A stretch of DNA of 64,000 nt. Origin: Acetobacterium tundrae (lineage in GTDB: Bacteria; Bacillota; Clostridia; Eubacteriales; Eubacteriaceae). Under the pieces are notes generated by a model that searched no databases, was not told the DNA's origin, and saw only the letters and a list, made by a program, of their open reading frames with translations. Positions 1-8,049 of this stretch are shown piece by piece (position 1 is the stretch's first letter; each line of letters begins with the position of its first letter). The stretch spans positions 1 through 64,000 of the forward strand of contig NZ_RXYB01000002.1 in assembly GCF_008086615.1 (NCBI RefSeq), written 5' to 3'. Both the position numbers and the translations under genes were made by a program.

Positions 1-48
1 AACTGGATTACATCAACGTATGAAGACAAACACAATTAAATATTTTAT

Positions 49-124
49 GACCCATTAGCTCAGTTGGTAGAGCATCTGACTTTTAATCAGGGTGTCGGGC
101 GTTCAAGTCGCCCATGGGTCACCA
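49..124 (+). tRNA. tRNA-Lys (UUU)
   Basis: The sequence folds as a full cloverleaf. The acceptor arms GACCCAT and ATGGGTC pair, the anticodon stem TCTGA/TCAGG closes a seven-base loop with anticodon TTT, and the T arm carries GTTCAAGTC. CCA is encoded at the 3' end. A UUU anticodon reads lysine AAA/AAG codons. A terminator hairpin follows directly, so this may be the last tRNA of a cluster that lies outside the window. Confidence 0.97.
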
Positions 125-137
125 TTTAAAAAACAGG

Positions 138-161
138 ACTGCAAGAGATTGCGGTTTTTTT
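138..161 (+). terminator. Intrinsic terminator after tRNA-Lys
   Basis: A seven-base-pair stem (ACTGCAA with TTGCGGT, one G-T pair) around a GAGA loop is followed by a run of seven T. It lies 14 bases after the tRNA CCA end. Confidence 0.85.
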
Positions 162-267
162 ATTGCCGATAATTTCATAGTGATTAAATAAATGTTTTTA
201 AATCCTTATAAAATCCTTACAATTACCCTTTATCATATAAATATCAAAAGAAAAAGGAGTAATTATA

Positions 268-975
268 ATGAAAGACATTATATTAGAAACAAGAAGTCTT
301 ACTAAGACATTTAAAAAACAGGTAGCAGTGAAAAATATTTCTTTATCACTCGAAAGAAATTCAGTGTATGGTCTATTAGGACCAAATGGAGCTGGAAAAT
401 CCACGATTCTAAAAATGATTACAGGCATGTTAAAACCTACTGATGGAGAAATTATTTTCAATAATCATCTCTGGTCGAGAAATGATCTTTCACAGATTGG
501 TTCGTTGATTGAATCAGCACCTTTATATGAAAATTTGTCAGCGAGGGAAAATTTGAAGGTACGTACCCTGGTATTAGAAATTCCTGATACTAAAATTGAT
601 GAGGTTTTAGAAATTGTGGATCTAAGGGATACCGGAAAAAAGAAAGCTGGTAATTTCTCAATGGGTATGAAGCAGCGTCTTGGTGTGGCGATTGCACTTT
701 TAAACAATCCAAAACTTTTAATATTAGATGAGCCTACCAATGGGCTGGATCCCATTGGAATACAGGAATTGCGTGAGTTGATCCGTTCATTTCCGGAGAA
801 AGGAATTACAGTCATTCTTTCCAGTCATATATTAAGTGAAGTTGAACAGATTGCTGACCATGTTGGAATTATCTCCGGAGGTGTTCTTGGTTATCAGAAT
901 GAACTAAAATTAGGCGATAATTTAGAAAAACTGTTTTTAGAAACAGCAGCAAAGTACCGAAGGGTTGAAGCATAG
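268..975 (+). CDS. Lantibiotic-immunity type ABC transporter ATPase (SpaF/MutF-like)
   Basis: A 235-residue ABC ATPase. Walker A is GPNGAGKS near residue 39, the signature is NFSMGMKQR near 130, and Walker B with D-loop is LLILDEPTNGLDP near 150, followed by the switch histidine in SSH. Length and sequence match the ATPase subunit of lantibiotic self-protection exporters, which remove bacteriocins from the membrane together with two permeases. AAAGGAG precedes the start. The gene itself looks intact, but the following permease and two-component genes are deletion fusions, so the system probably no longer works as an immunity exporter. Confidence 0.85.
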   Translation: MKDIILETRSLTKTFKKQVAVKNISLSLERNSVYGLLGPNGAGKSTILKMITGMLKPTDGEIIFNNHLWSRNDLSQIGSLIESAPLYENLSARENLKVRTLVLEIPDTKIDEVLEIVDLRDTGKKKAGNFSMGMKQRLGVAIALLNNPKLLILDEPTNGLDPIGIQELRELIRSFPEKGITVILSSHILSEVEQIADHVGIISGGVLGYQNELKLGDNLEKLFLETAAKYRRVEA

Positions 976-1448
976 ATGACAACATATTTAAAAGCGGAAA
1001 ATATAAAAATAAGGCATACAGCGATTCCGAGACTAGCTCTTCTAGCGCCGCTTGCAACCATTCTTCTATCTTTCTTTCTGGCATGTGATTTTTTTATGGT
1101 AGATAATTATAACTGGTGGTATAGTATGATTTTGCCCCTTTACATTACCATTATTAGTGGAATATTGATGCAGAAGGACGGAAAAATGGGAAATCGCGCC
1201 GTTATCTCATTACCGATTGACTTGAAAAAAATATGGATTGCCAAAATAATGATTGGAGTGGAACTACTTGGGGTATCCGATTTACGGGATATTATTCGCT
1301 CTCGATTAGTGATCCAGATTATCTGATGTCGATGATGGGAGATGTGCAGTTTGGTATCGTGACAGCAACTGTTTTAACTGCTTCGCTATTAGTTGCGGCA
1401 ATTGTTTGGTTTTCTAATTATGAATCAAAAAATTGCATCGAAAGTTAA
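976..1448 (+). pseudogene. Lantibiotic-immunity permease remnant (SpaE N-terminus joined to SpaG C-terminus)
   Basis: Reading from 976, the first ~95 residues match the start of SpaE/MutE-type ABC-2 permeases: the MTTYLKAE opening, a membrane segment, WWYSMILPLY, and QKDGKMGNRAVISLP. Around 1255-1275 the match jumps to another frame (open to 1448) that carries the last transmembrane region of the partner permease, seen in SISDPDYL and a hydrophobic helix before a final KN. The intact family has two separate permeases of about 240-250 residues. Here a deletion of roughly one gene length plus a frameshift has fused the ends. No functional product is expected. Confidence 0.75.
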
Positions 1449-1530
1449 GTTTAGTGTTTGGATTGATAGGATAAAAAATAGCAATAGTTGGAGCGAAATT
1501 TGAAGATTTTTAATTTAAGGATACAGAAAT

Positions 1531-2571
1531 ATGGCAAATATTTTAGCAGTTGATGATGAAAAAGAAATCCTAATGATTATAAAACGGGCACTTGAAAAAA
1601 CCGGTCATCGCGTAACAACAGTAGTCAGCCCGCTGAATATACAAGAAAACCAGTTTTCAAATTATGACCTAATTCTTTTAGATGTGATGATGCCGGATAT
1701 GGATGGCTATGAATGTTGTCGGAAAATACGTGGATTGGTGGATTGTCCAATTATTTTTCTTACTGCTAAAGTCATGGAAACCGATTTAATTACTGGTCTT
1801 CGTGTTGGTGGCGATGACTATATTACAAAACCGTTTGGAATTGGTGAATTAAGAGCGAGGGGGGAGGCCCATCTCAGAAGGGATCATCGAGAAAAGCAAA
1901 ATGTGTTTGCCATATCCGGGCTGCGATTTCACCTCGCCGCCAAAGAAGTCTATGTTGAAGCAGAATTAATTGAGGAAACGGAGCTTAATGAAGAACAGCG
2001 TGTCTGCAGTGTCAGTGTTCAAAAAAGTGTTGCCGATATGGAACGATATCTAATGATTCTGATGGATATCATTGAGTCTGAAAAAGAAAATAATCTGGTC
2101 TTTAAGGATATTTCTTTTACAACATTAATGGCGACAATCATTTCGGATGCTCGGTTAATCGCGGGCCAGAAAAACATTAGATTCACTCTGATTCAAGAGT
2201 CGGTTCCAGCTATTATCACCGTGGATGAAACAGCAATAAAGCGTGGTCTGATGAATGTGATTTCTAATGCGGTGGTACATACACCGACAGGTGGAGAGAT
2301 CCTTTTAAATGTATCTGAAAAAAGAAAGTTTCTCTATTTTACAGTGGAAGATTCCGGGAAAGGATTTTCACGTGAAGAAATGAAGTCAGCATTGGAACCG
2401 TTTTATCAAGGAGAGAAAAGCCGAAATTCAAGGGAACATTATGGATTAGGTTTGTATATTGTGGATAATCTTGTAAAAAATCATGGTGGCAGTGTAAAGT
2501 TATTTAAATCGGATAAAACTGGCGGAGCTAAGGTGGATATTAAAATACCGGTAAATCATTTACTGATATAA
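1531..2571 (+). CDS. Receiver domain fused to histidine-kinase ATPase domain (SpaR::SpaK deletion fusion)
   Basis: This 346-residue open frame starts as an OmpR-type response regulator. It has the acidic pair at residues 8-9, the phospho-acceptor Asp51 in LLDVMMPD, the LTAK threonine and the ITKPF lysine. It enters the start of the winged-helix domain (about 128-148) and then switches to the second half of a sensor kinase: the second DHp helix, an N-box (NVISNAVVH), G1 (EDSGKGF) and G2 (YGLGLYIV). The DNA-binding domain, the sensor, both membrane segments and the phospho-acceptor His helix are missing. The reading frame is intact, but the arrangement looks like an in-frame deletion joining adjacent spaR and spaK genes, not a designed hybrid kinase. 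Confidence 0.8.
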   Translation: MANILAVDDEKEILMIIKRALEKTGHRVTTVVSPLNIQENQFSNYDLILLDVMMPDMDGYECCRKIRGLVDCPIIFLTAKVMETDLITGLRVGGDDYITKPFGIGELRARGEAHLRRDHREKQNVFAISGLRFHLAAKEVYVEAELIEETELNEEQRVCSVSVQKSVADMERYLMILMDIIESEKENNLVFKDISFTTLMATIISDARLIAGQKNIRFTLIQESVPAIITVDETAIKRGLMNVISNAVVHTPTGGEILLNVSEKRKFLYFTVEDSGKGFSREEMKSALEPFYQGEKSRNSREHYGLGLYIVDNLVKNHGGSVKLFKSDKTGGAKVDIKIPVNHLLI

Positions 2572-2584
2572 CCATATTAAAAAC

Positions 2585-2636
2585 AGTGCCGCTCTAACTT
2601 TATATTTTATATAACGTTAGAGCGGCACTATTTTGT
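2585..2636. terminator. Bidirectional terminator-like hairpin
   Basis: A perfect 14-bp inverted repeat (AGTGCCGCTCTAAC at 2585 with its complement ending at 2629) flanks a 17-base AT-rich loop and is followed by TATTTTGTT. It separates the plus-strand immunity locus from the minus-strand copper-gene remnants. Confidence 0.85.
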
Positions 2637-2717
2637 TAAGTAGACATTTGTTGGAACACTTTAAATATTTAATTTAAACACAACGTCAGTTTATTCTTAA
2701 GATTTTTTCTAAAGCTT

Positions 2718-2855
2718 TTACGAGAGCAGTGAAGCCGGATAACCAGCTTCTGTTAAGGCAGCGATGACAACCGCATCATCAATGCCATCAATTGCATTGA
2801 GTTTCGTTTCGACTCGTTTTACACAATGTTGACAACTCATGTCATCAATCTTCAT
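2718..2855 (-). pseudogene. CopZ-like heavy-metal-associated (HMA) domain with internal deletion
   Basis: A 45-codon frame has the copper-binding MSCQHC motif at its start and the AALTEAGYPA helix typical of the end of CopZ. The roughly 20-25 residues that normally lie between (the central strands and loop) are absent, yet the frame remains open from ATG to stop. It begins directly after the CopA remnant on the same strand. A shortened HMA fold is unlikely to bind copper properly, so I treat it as a decayed copZ. Confidence 0.65.
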
Positions 2856-2858
2856 TAA

Positions 2859-3142
2859 TTATTCAATGGATTGAGAAGTTCTTCCTTTGGTTTTTGTTTC
2901 AAAATATTTACCGAGGGTAATTAATACTAATATAACGGTTATTGATTCAAAATACAATTCATGTCCACATTGATGGACTAATTCCATATTATCTTTAGAA
3001 AACCATAAACGAGGATGAAAACGACGACTACACCATATAAAAATGACGTACAAGTTCCCACTGCTTTAATGCCATTAATTTGGTTAAGTTTTCGTTGAAT
3101 GGTGCCGTCGCAAGCTGTGCAGGTCATTTCATTAAATTTCAC
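2859..3142 (-). pseudogene. Copper-translocating P-type ATPase (CopA) remnant
   Basis: From a GTG at 3142 the frame reads an N-terminal HMA domain with MTCTACDGT, then a hydrophobic segment, and stops. The overlapping frame continues with NMELVHQ and ELYFESITVILVLITLGKYFE, which is the conserved CopA transmembrane segment before the actuator domain, ending at TSQSIE and a stop. Intact CopA has 700-800 residues. Here the second HMA, the actuator, phosphorylation (DKTGT) and nucleotide-binding domains are all gone, and there is a frameshift. This is a relic of a copper-export operon. Confidence 0.75.
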
Positions 3143-3235
3143 ATCATTTTAATAATCATTATTAAAAACATAATAAAAATAGTATAAAATAACTTTAAAA
3201 CAGCATATTACATGTTGTAGGAAAGGAGCACTTTT

Positions 3236-3586
3236 ATGTTACACAGTGAAGATGCGGATATTAATATTGTTATTAGGGAAATTATAAATCTGGATAAAAA
3301 GGCAATCGACATTAAAAAAAATGTTGATGCAAGGGCAGTCGAAATATTGGAACAAGCAAAAAATAATATCAAAGAAAGAGAAAAAGTTGAATCAGAAAAT
3401 GCTCAGAAGCTGGCGAAAAAAAATTATGAAATCGAAATGACAAAAGCAAAAGAGGAACGCATTTCAATTATCAATTCAATGGAGAAAGATTTGCTACAAG
3501 TGCGCTATCGGTATGATGAGAAAAAAGAAGAAAAGGCAATCGAAGTCCTGGAGATATTATTCAAAACGCCAACTGATCATATTTAA
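3236..3586 (+). CDS. V-type ATPase peripheral-stalk subunit (G/H-type coiled coil)
   Basis: A 116-residue, highly charged, largely helical protein rich in Lys, Glu and Asn, with heptad-like spacing between about residues 25 and 95. It is the first gene of the V-ATPase operon, in the place where the small stalk subunit (E. hirae NtpF; subunit G/H elsewhere) is usually found. In the complex it pairs with subunit E to form the peripheral stalk linking the catalytic head to subunit I. GGAAAGGAG precedes the ATG. Sequence alone is low-complexity, so the assignment rests mainly on position. Confidence 0.8.
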   Translation: MLHSEDADINIVIREIINLDKKAIDIKKNVDARAVEILEQAKNNIKEREKVESENAQKLAKKNYEIEMTKAKEERISIINSMEKDLLQVRYRYDEKKEEKAIEVLEILFKTPTDHI

Positions 3587-3623
3587 ATATAAATTTTGAA
3601 TTTAGAGAAAAGTGAGAAATTAT

Positions 3624-4670
3624 ATGTCTAAAAGTAAATATGCATGCATAAGTGTAAAAACACTTGCCATGAAGGCTCAAAAAATCAGAGAATTGGATTA
3701 TCTTGAGCTGATCAAAGCGAAAAATATGACAGCTGTATTTCTGTATTTAAGAGATCATACCTATTACGGCGAGTTTTTAAAAAATCTGGATCCGTTAAAT
3801 CTTCATCGCACGGAGATTGAGGTATGCTTAAGTGATTTCAAGGTCAAGGAAACTGAAAAACTCATGCATTATTTATATGGTAAGGATAAATCGTTTTTTA
3901 AAATGCTTTTAGTTCAGCTAGAGGTGGAATCTCTGATAGTTTTAATTCGTGGTATTGCCAGAAACGACGATTTGGAATCCTTACGAGACCTTATTGGATA
4001 CTCTAAGAAATATACAAATGTGCCTTTTGAACGTTTGCTTCGTGTAAAAGATTGGGAGAAATTTAAAAAACTGCTTATTGACACTGATTATTATCGGGTC
4101 CTGGAAATTTTTAAAGATGCCTCAATTGAGCAGGATTTGGTGATGATTGAAAAGAGTTTGGATCGATATTATTATGATTTGTTAAAAAAAAGAATGCTTG
4201 AACTGGATAAAAAAATTAATCGAGATTTGATTAAGGCCCAACAGCGAAATTTTGATTTGCATAATTTGGTATGGATTTATCGTGGCAGAAAGTTTTATAA
4301 TCTTTCGCGCGAAGTGTTGATTGCCTATTCATTGAGAGGTGGATTGGAAATTAATGAGAGGCGTTTATCAAATCTTGTTGAAGCAAAGAACACAGAAGAA
4401 ATGAAGGAACAATTGATTAATTCAGATTATGCGTTTTTATTTAATCATACGAAAACCATTGATCTGTATATGGAGCGGCGAATGAAAAGGTATCTATATT
4501 ATCTATATTTAAAACTATTTAGGATAGGAAGCGATAACTTAGGCAGGGCGTTTGCATATATTCAATTATTAGATTTCGAAATTGCGGATATAACTTCAAT
4601 TATTGAGAGCAAGCGATATCGAATGGAGCCGGCAGAAATAAAATATTATTTAATCAGATCCTTTGACTAG
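3624..4670 (+). CDS. ntpC: V-type ATPase subunit C (d/AC39 family)
   Basis: A 348-residue protein of the V_ATPase_C/AC39 family. It is the all-helical, funnel-shaped adaptor between the central rotor shaft and the c-ring. The family pattern is visible in the repeated leucine-rich helical units, in ALxxRLxxE-like spacing, and in the terminal PxEIKYYLIRS segment. An upstream in-frame GTG at 3612 would add four residues; the ATG at 3624 has better spacing to the upstream GTGAG. It lies 37 bp after the stalk gene and 20 bp before ntpI. Confidence 0.9.
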   Translation: MSKSKYACISVKTLAMKAQKIRELDYLELIKAKNMTAVFLYLRDHTYYGEFLKNLDPLNLHRTEIEVCLSDFKVKETEKLMHYLYGKDKSFFKMLLVQLEVESLIVLIRGIARNDDLESLRDLIGYSKKYTNVPFERLLRVKDWEKFKKLLIDTDYYRVLEIFKDASIEQDLVMIEKSLDRYYYDLLKKRMLELDKKINRDLIKAQQRNFDLHNLVWIYRGRKFYNLSREVLIAYSLRGGLEINERRLSNLVEAKNTEEMKEQLINSDYAFLFNHTKTIDLYMERRMKRYLYYLYLKLFRIGSDNLGRAFAYIQLLDFEIADITSIIESKRYRMEPAEIKYYLIRSFD

Positions 4671-4690
4671 GATGTGAAAGGAGGGTCTAA

Positions 4691-6655
4691 ATGGCAATTG
4701 AGAATGTAATCATGATGGATGTCGTGGGAAAGATTGAAGATGTTGACAAATTTACTAAAGATATTTTTCTTTTCAATGACATCCAAATTATTGATGCCAT
4801 GCGTGAAATAGATTCCGGCAGGTTTATTCTTCCCATACAAGAAGAAAACATTAATGGACTTTTGGGGTTTTCGCAGCTCATCTCAGGGGAAGCGAAAATG
4901 GGAGAAAAAAACTATATAAAAATGGTATATAAGTTGAATGAGCTTTATAAAGGATCCTTAAAGTTGAATATGAATTCTTTGGCAAATGGGGAAACTGATC
5001 TTGACAAGGCGTTAGAAAAAGTCGCTGAATTTGAACGCAATATCGTTGCTGAGTATGATGAAATCACGCACATCAATATTCAAATTGAAGAGTTGAAGAA
5101 AAGCAGAACCGCTTATTCATACATCAATGAAGTGAATGCTCGAATGTCCGAGCTTGACAGTTTAGAAAATTTCTCCTATAGTATCGGCTCGGTTACAAAG
5201 GACAATGCCGCTCGTTTGAAAAGCATATATAATAGCGTCACTTCAATTGTGTTTCATGTTGGGAACCAGCAAGATAATGAAGAAGTATTTATGATTATCA
5301 CTCCGAAGGATTTTGAAATAGAATCCCATCGCATACTAAAAGCTCTTAATTATAAATCGATTGAAGGCTTTCGTTCGGATTATACTGAAACGCCCAGAGA
5401 AATTCTTCAATTGATTGAAGAAAAGATCAGTGAATTACAAGTGAAATGTGCGGTTCTGTTTAAAAAGTTAAATATCCATTTAGAAGAAAGTCGAAAAGAT
5501 GCAGCAGCTAGTTTCAATACGCTTAGTTTATATGGAAATCTGAACATCATTGAAAAATACATGGCTTTCAGCGAGAAAAATTTCTATTTTTCTGGGTGGA
5601 TTTCAAAACGAGATAAAGAAAAAATGGAAAATATTGGAAAAAAATATCCAGATTTGATTATGATGTTTTTTGAAATAAATAGTGGCAGCGGAAAACCGCC
5701 GACAAAATTAAAGAATAACTGGTTTTTTAGTCCTTTTGAAGCACTGGTGAAGATGTATGGGGTTCCTTCATTTGACGAACTGGATCCGACGCCTTTTCTA
5801 AGTATTACGTATATGTTTTGTTTCGGATTTATGTTTGGTGACATCGGACAGGGTTTTATTTTATCAGTTGTTGGATTCATTCTTGGGAAAAAAGGCGTGG
5901 AACTTGGAAAAGTGCTGTTGCGATTAGGCATTTGCTCCGTTTTTTTCGGATTTATGTACGGCAGCGTTTTCGGATTTGAAGAGATCATTAAACCAGTTTG
6001 GATCAGGCCATTTGATGAGATCAATACCATGTTAATGACGGCGGTTATCATTGGTATGATGATGCTTTTAGTTGCGTATATTTACAGTATTATCAATAAA
6101 TTGAAGAAAAAAGAAATAAAAGAAGGTGTTTTTGGAAAAGATGGTATTTGTGGATTAATTTTATACTCGTCACTTTTAGGCCTTTTAGGACTCAATATGG
6201 GTATTTTCAAACAGTCAGGGCTATTTAATCTGATATTAATAGGAATTGCGATTCTAATGGTGGTGATTGTTCTTATCCGGGAGCCGCTTTCAAATTATCT
6301 ATTTAAAAGTAAACAGCTTTATCAGGAGGAGGTATCAGAATATTATGTTGAAAGTGGATTTGAAATTTTCGAAATGCTTCTGGGAATGTTAAGCAATACG
6401 CTCTCATTCATTAGAATCGGTGCCTTTGCCCTAACCCATGTTGGCTTGTTTATGGCTTTTCAAACACTTGCCGTGATGGTTCAAAACGGCGTGATGAGTG
6501 TGGGAATACTTATTTTTGCGAATATTTTTATCATTACATTAGAAGGTTTAATCGTTTCGATTCAGGCACTAAGATTGCAGTTCTATGAATTGTTCAGCAA
6601 ATATTACACCGGTGACGGAATCGAGTTCAAACCGATCGATCTGGAAATAAATTAA
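4691..6655 (+). CDS. ntpI: V-type ATPase subunit I (a subunit, ion half-channels)
   Basis: A 654-residue two-part protein. Roughly the first 350 residues are soluble and partly coiled coil; the rest holds about seven or eight transmembrane helices. This is the stator subunit that forms the ion access channels against the c-ring. FGFMFGDIGQGF near residue 380 and NTLSFIRIGAFALTH near 580, with the essential arginine, are hallmark motifs. GGAGG lies before the ATG. Whether the coupling ion is H+ or Na+ cannot be settled from this sequence. Confidence 0.95.
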   Translation: MAIENVIMMDVVGKIEDVDKFTKDIFLFNDIQIIDAMREIDSGRFILPIQEENINGLLGFSQLISGEAKMGEKNYIKMVYKLNELYKGSLKLNMNSLANGETDLDKALEKVAEFERNIVAEYDEITHINIQIEELKKSRTAYSYINEVNARMSELDSLENFSYSIGSVTKDNAARLKSIYNSVTSIVFHVGNQQDNEEVFMIITPKDFEIESHRILKALNYKSIEGFRSDYTETPREILQLIEEKISELQVKCAVLFKKLNIHLEESRKDAAASFNTLSLYGNLNIIEKYMAFSEKNFYFSGWISKRDKEKMENIGKKYPDLIMMFFEINSGSGKPPTKLKNNWFFSPFEALVKMYGVPSFDELDPTPFLSITYMFCFGFMFGDIGQGFILSVVGFILGKKGVELGKVLLRLGICSVFFGFMYGSVFGFEEIIKPVWIRPFDEINTMLMTAVIIGMMMLLVAYIYSIINKLKKKEIKEGVFGKDGICGLILYSSLLGLLGLNMGIFKQSGLFNLILIGIAILMVVIVLIREPLSNYLFKSKQLYQEEVSEYYVESGFEIFEMLLGMLSNTLSFIRIGAFALTHVGLFMAFQTLAVMVQNGVMSVGILIFANIFIITLEGLIVSIQALRLQFYELFSKYYTGDGIEFKPIDLEIN

Positions 6656-6673
6656 TTTTAAAGGAGAAAAATA

Positions 6674-7114
6674 ATGAATGTGCTTACACTCATAGCAATT
6701 GGAGCAAACTTGTTAGTATTAGGAACCATTGCCTTTGGGGTCTATTTTCTTTACAATGATTGCAGTGAGAATCGTTCGAAAATGAAACGATTTTTGCGCA
6801 TTAATCTTACGACATTTATTCCGATGGTTGCGGCAGCTTTAATTTTTATGGCACCCAATATTGTGGCAGCAGCGACAACCGGTGCCTCTAACGGATTTAC
6901 AGACGCTGGTTTAGGTTACATTGCAGCGGCGCTCTCGACTGGTTTTGCCTGTGCAGGAGCCGGCTATGCGGTGGGCGTTGTTGGCTCGGCAGCTCTGGGT
7001 GCAGTATCGGAAGATCCTAAAATACTTGGAAAAACCCTGATCTATGTTGGACTTGCAGAAGGGGTTGCTATCTATGGTTTGATTATTGCAATTCTGATTA
7101 TTGGAAAATTATAA
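6674..7114 (+). CDS. ntpK: V-type ATPase subunit K (c-ring proteolipid)
   Basis: A 146-residue, very hydrophobic protein with four predicted membrane helices. Only the C-terminal hairpin (about 77-146) resembles the classical proteolipid repeat: it is Gly/Ala-rich with the ion-carrying glutamate at about residue 130 in GLAEGVAIYG. The first two helices carry no carboxylate, and the second (MVAAALIFMAPNIVAAA) looks like a membrane anchor or signal. One carboxylate per four helices is a known V-type c-subunit arrangement that lowers the ion-to-ATP ratio. AAAGGAG precedes the start. Confidence 0.93.
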   Translation: MNVLTLIAIGANLLVLGTIAFGVYFLYNDCSENRSKMKRFLRINLTTFIPMVAAALIFMAPNIVAAATTGASNGFTDAGLGYIAAALSTGFACAGAGYAVGVVGSAALGAVSEDPKILGKTLIYVGLAEGVAIYGLIIAILIIGKL

Positions 7115-7115
7115 A

Positions 7116-7418
7116 ATGAAATCATACATTATCAGTGAGAATCGGGATTCTTATTTGGGAATGAAATTGGCTGGCATCGAAGGTGTCTATTTAAGAAAAA
7201 AAAATGAAATCGAGATAGCGTTTAAAGAAGCACTGAAAAACAAAGAAATCGGGATTGTTTTTCTTAGTGAAAAAGCTTCTCTGATGATTGAAGATGAGGT
7301 TTTAGAAGCAAAGAAAAAATACTTTGTGCCGTTAATAACAATCATTCCTGACCGATATGGATATCAAAGAGAAGAGGGCATGATTATGCGGTATATTAAA
7401 GAATCTGTGGGATTGTAA
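7116..7418 (+). CDS. ntpG: V-type ATPase subunit F (central stalk)
   Basis: A 100-residue protein of the ATP-synt_F family, which binds the D-subunit shaft in the rotor. The pattern of alternating strands and helices, with GIVFLSEKA and the PLITIIPDRYG segment, fits the family. The ATG at 7116 lies immediately after the ntpK stop; an in-frame TTG at 7101 would overlap ntpK and is less likely. E. hirae nomenclature calls this gene ntpG, other schemes atpF. Confidence 0.85.
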   Translation: MKSYIISENRDSYLGMKLAGIEGVYLRKKNEIEIAFKEALKNKEIGIVFLSEKASLMIEDEVLEAKKKYFVPLITIIPDRYGYQREEGMIMRYIKESVGL

Positions 7419-7431
7419 GGAAGTGATCAAA

Positions 7432-8049
7432 ATGATTTCAGTTGAAGAAAAACTTCGCGTATTTTCCCAGTATCTTTTAAATAAGGAAAGAACAAGGGGA
7501 AAGGGCATCATTGAAGAGGTGAAGAGTAAACAGCTAGAATTGCTGGAAGCATCGAAACAAAAAATCGAGAAAGAAAAAAAAAATATTGAGGAGCACAATA
7601 AAAAAATCATTTTCCGAGACAAGAATAAAATTATCTCAGAGGGTAAAAACAGGGCTAAAACACTGGAACTTGAAGAAAAAAATCATATTCTGATTGACTT
7701 TAATCAATTGATTATGGCAAAAGCGAAAGAATTTGTAGTAACGGATGTATACCGTGATTATCTCAGAAATTGCATGACCGGAATTCCTGAAATATTTGGA
7801 GAAAAAAGAGAGCTGGTAGTTTTTGTGAACAAAAGGGATTTAGATTATGTTAAAACATTGATTAACGATCAGATGATTGATTATACCGTTGAATATCGGA
7901 AGGAAATAAAAGACAGTATTGGTGGGATCGTTGTTGAAGATGCCGAAAGTCGAATTCACTGTGATTTTTCTGTTGAAAATTTAATCAACAACAAATATAA
8001 ATTCATCGGAATGACTCTAAATGAGTTTATGGAAAAACAGGTGAACTAA
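7432..8049 (+). CDS. ntpE: V-type ATPase subunit E (peripheral stalk)
   Basis: A 205-residue protein. A long charged N-terminal helix (about 10-110) dimerises with the small stalk subunit, and a C-terminal globular part contains DSIGGIVVEDAESRIHCDFS, the conserved (I/V)GGxxxxxxxGxIxxxNxx-type signature of subunit E. I chose ATG 7432 over GTG 7423 because AAGGAAG sits about eight bases upstream. Its stop abuts the ntpA start. Confidence 0.9.
   Translation: MISVEEKLRVFSQYLLNKERTRGKGIIEEVKSKQLELLEASKQKIEKEKKNIEEHNKKIIFRDKNKIISEGKNRAKTLELEEKNHILIDFNQLIMAKAKEFVVTDVYRDYLRNCMTGIPEIFGEKRELVVFVNKRDLDYVKTLINDQMIDYTVEYRKEIKDSIGGIVVEDAESRIHCDFSVENLINNKYKFIGMTLNEFMEKQVN

Noticed and set aside
2859-3053. 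Separate 64-residue minus-strand gene
   Set aside because: It is a piece of CopA covering a single transmembrane segment; joined to the adjacent frame it gives a decayed gene.
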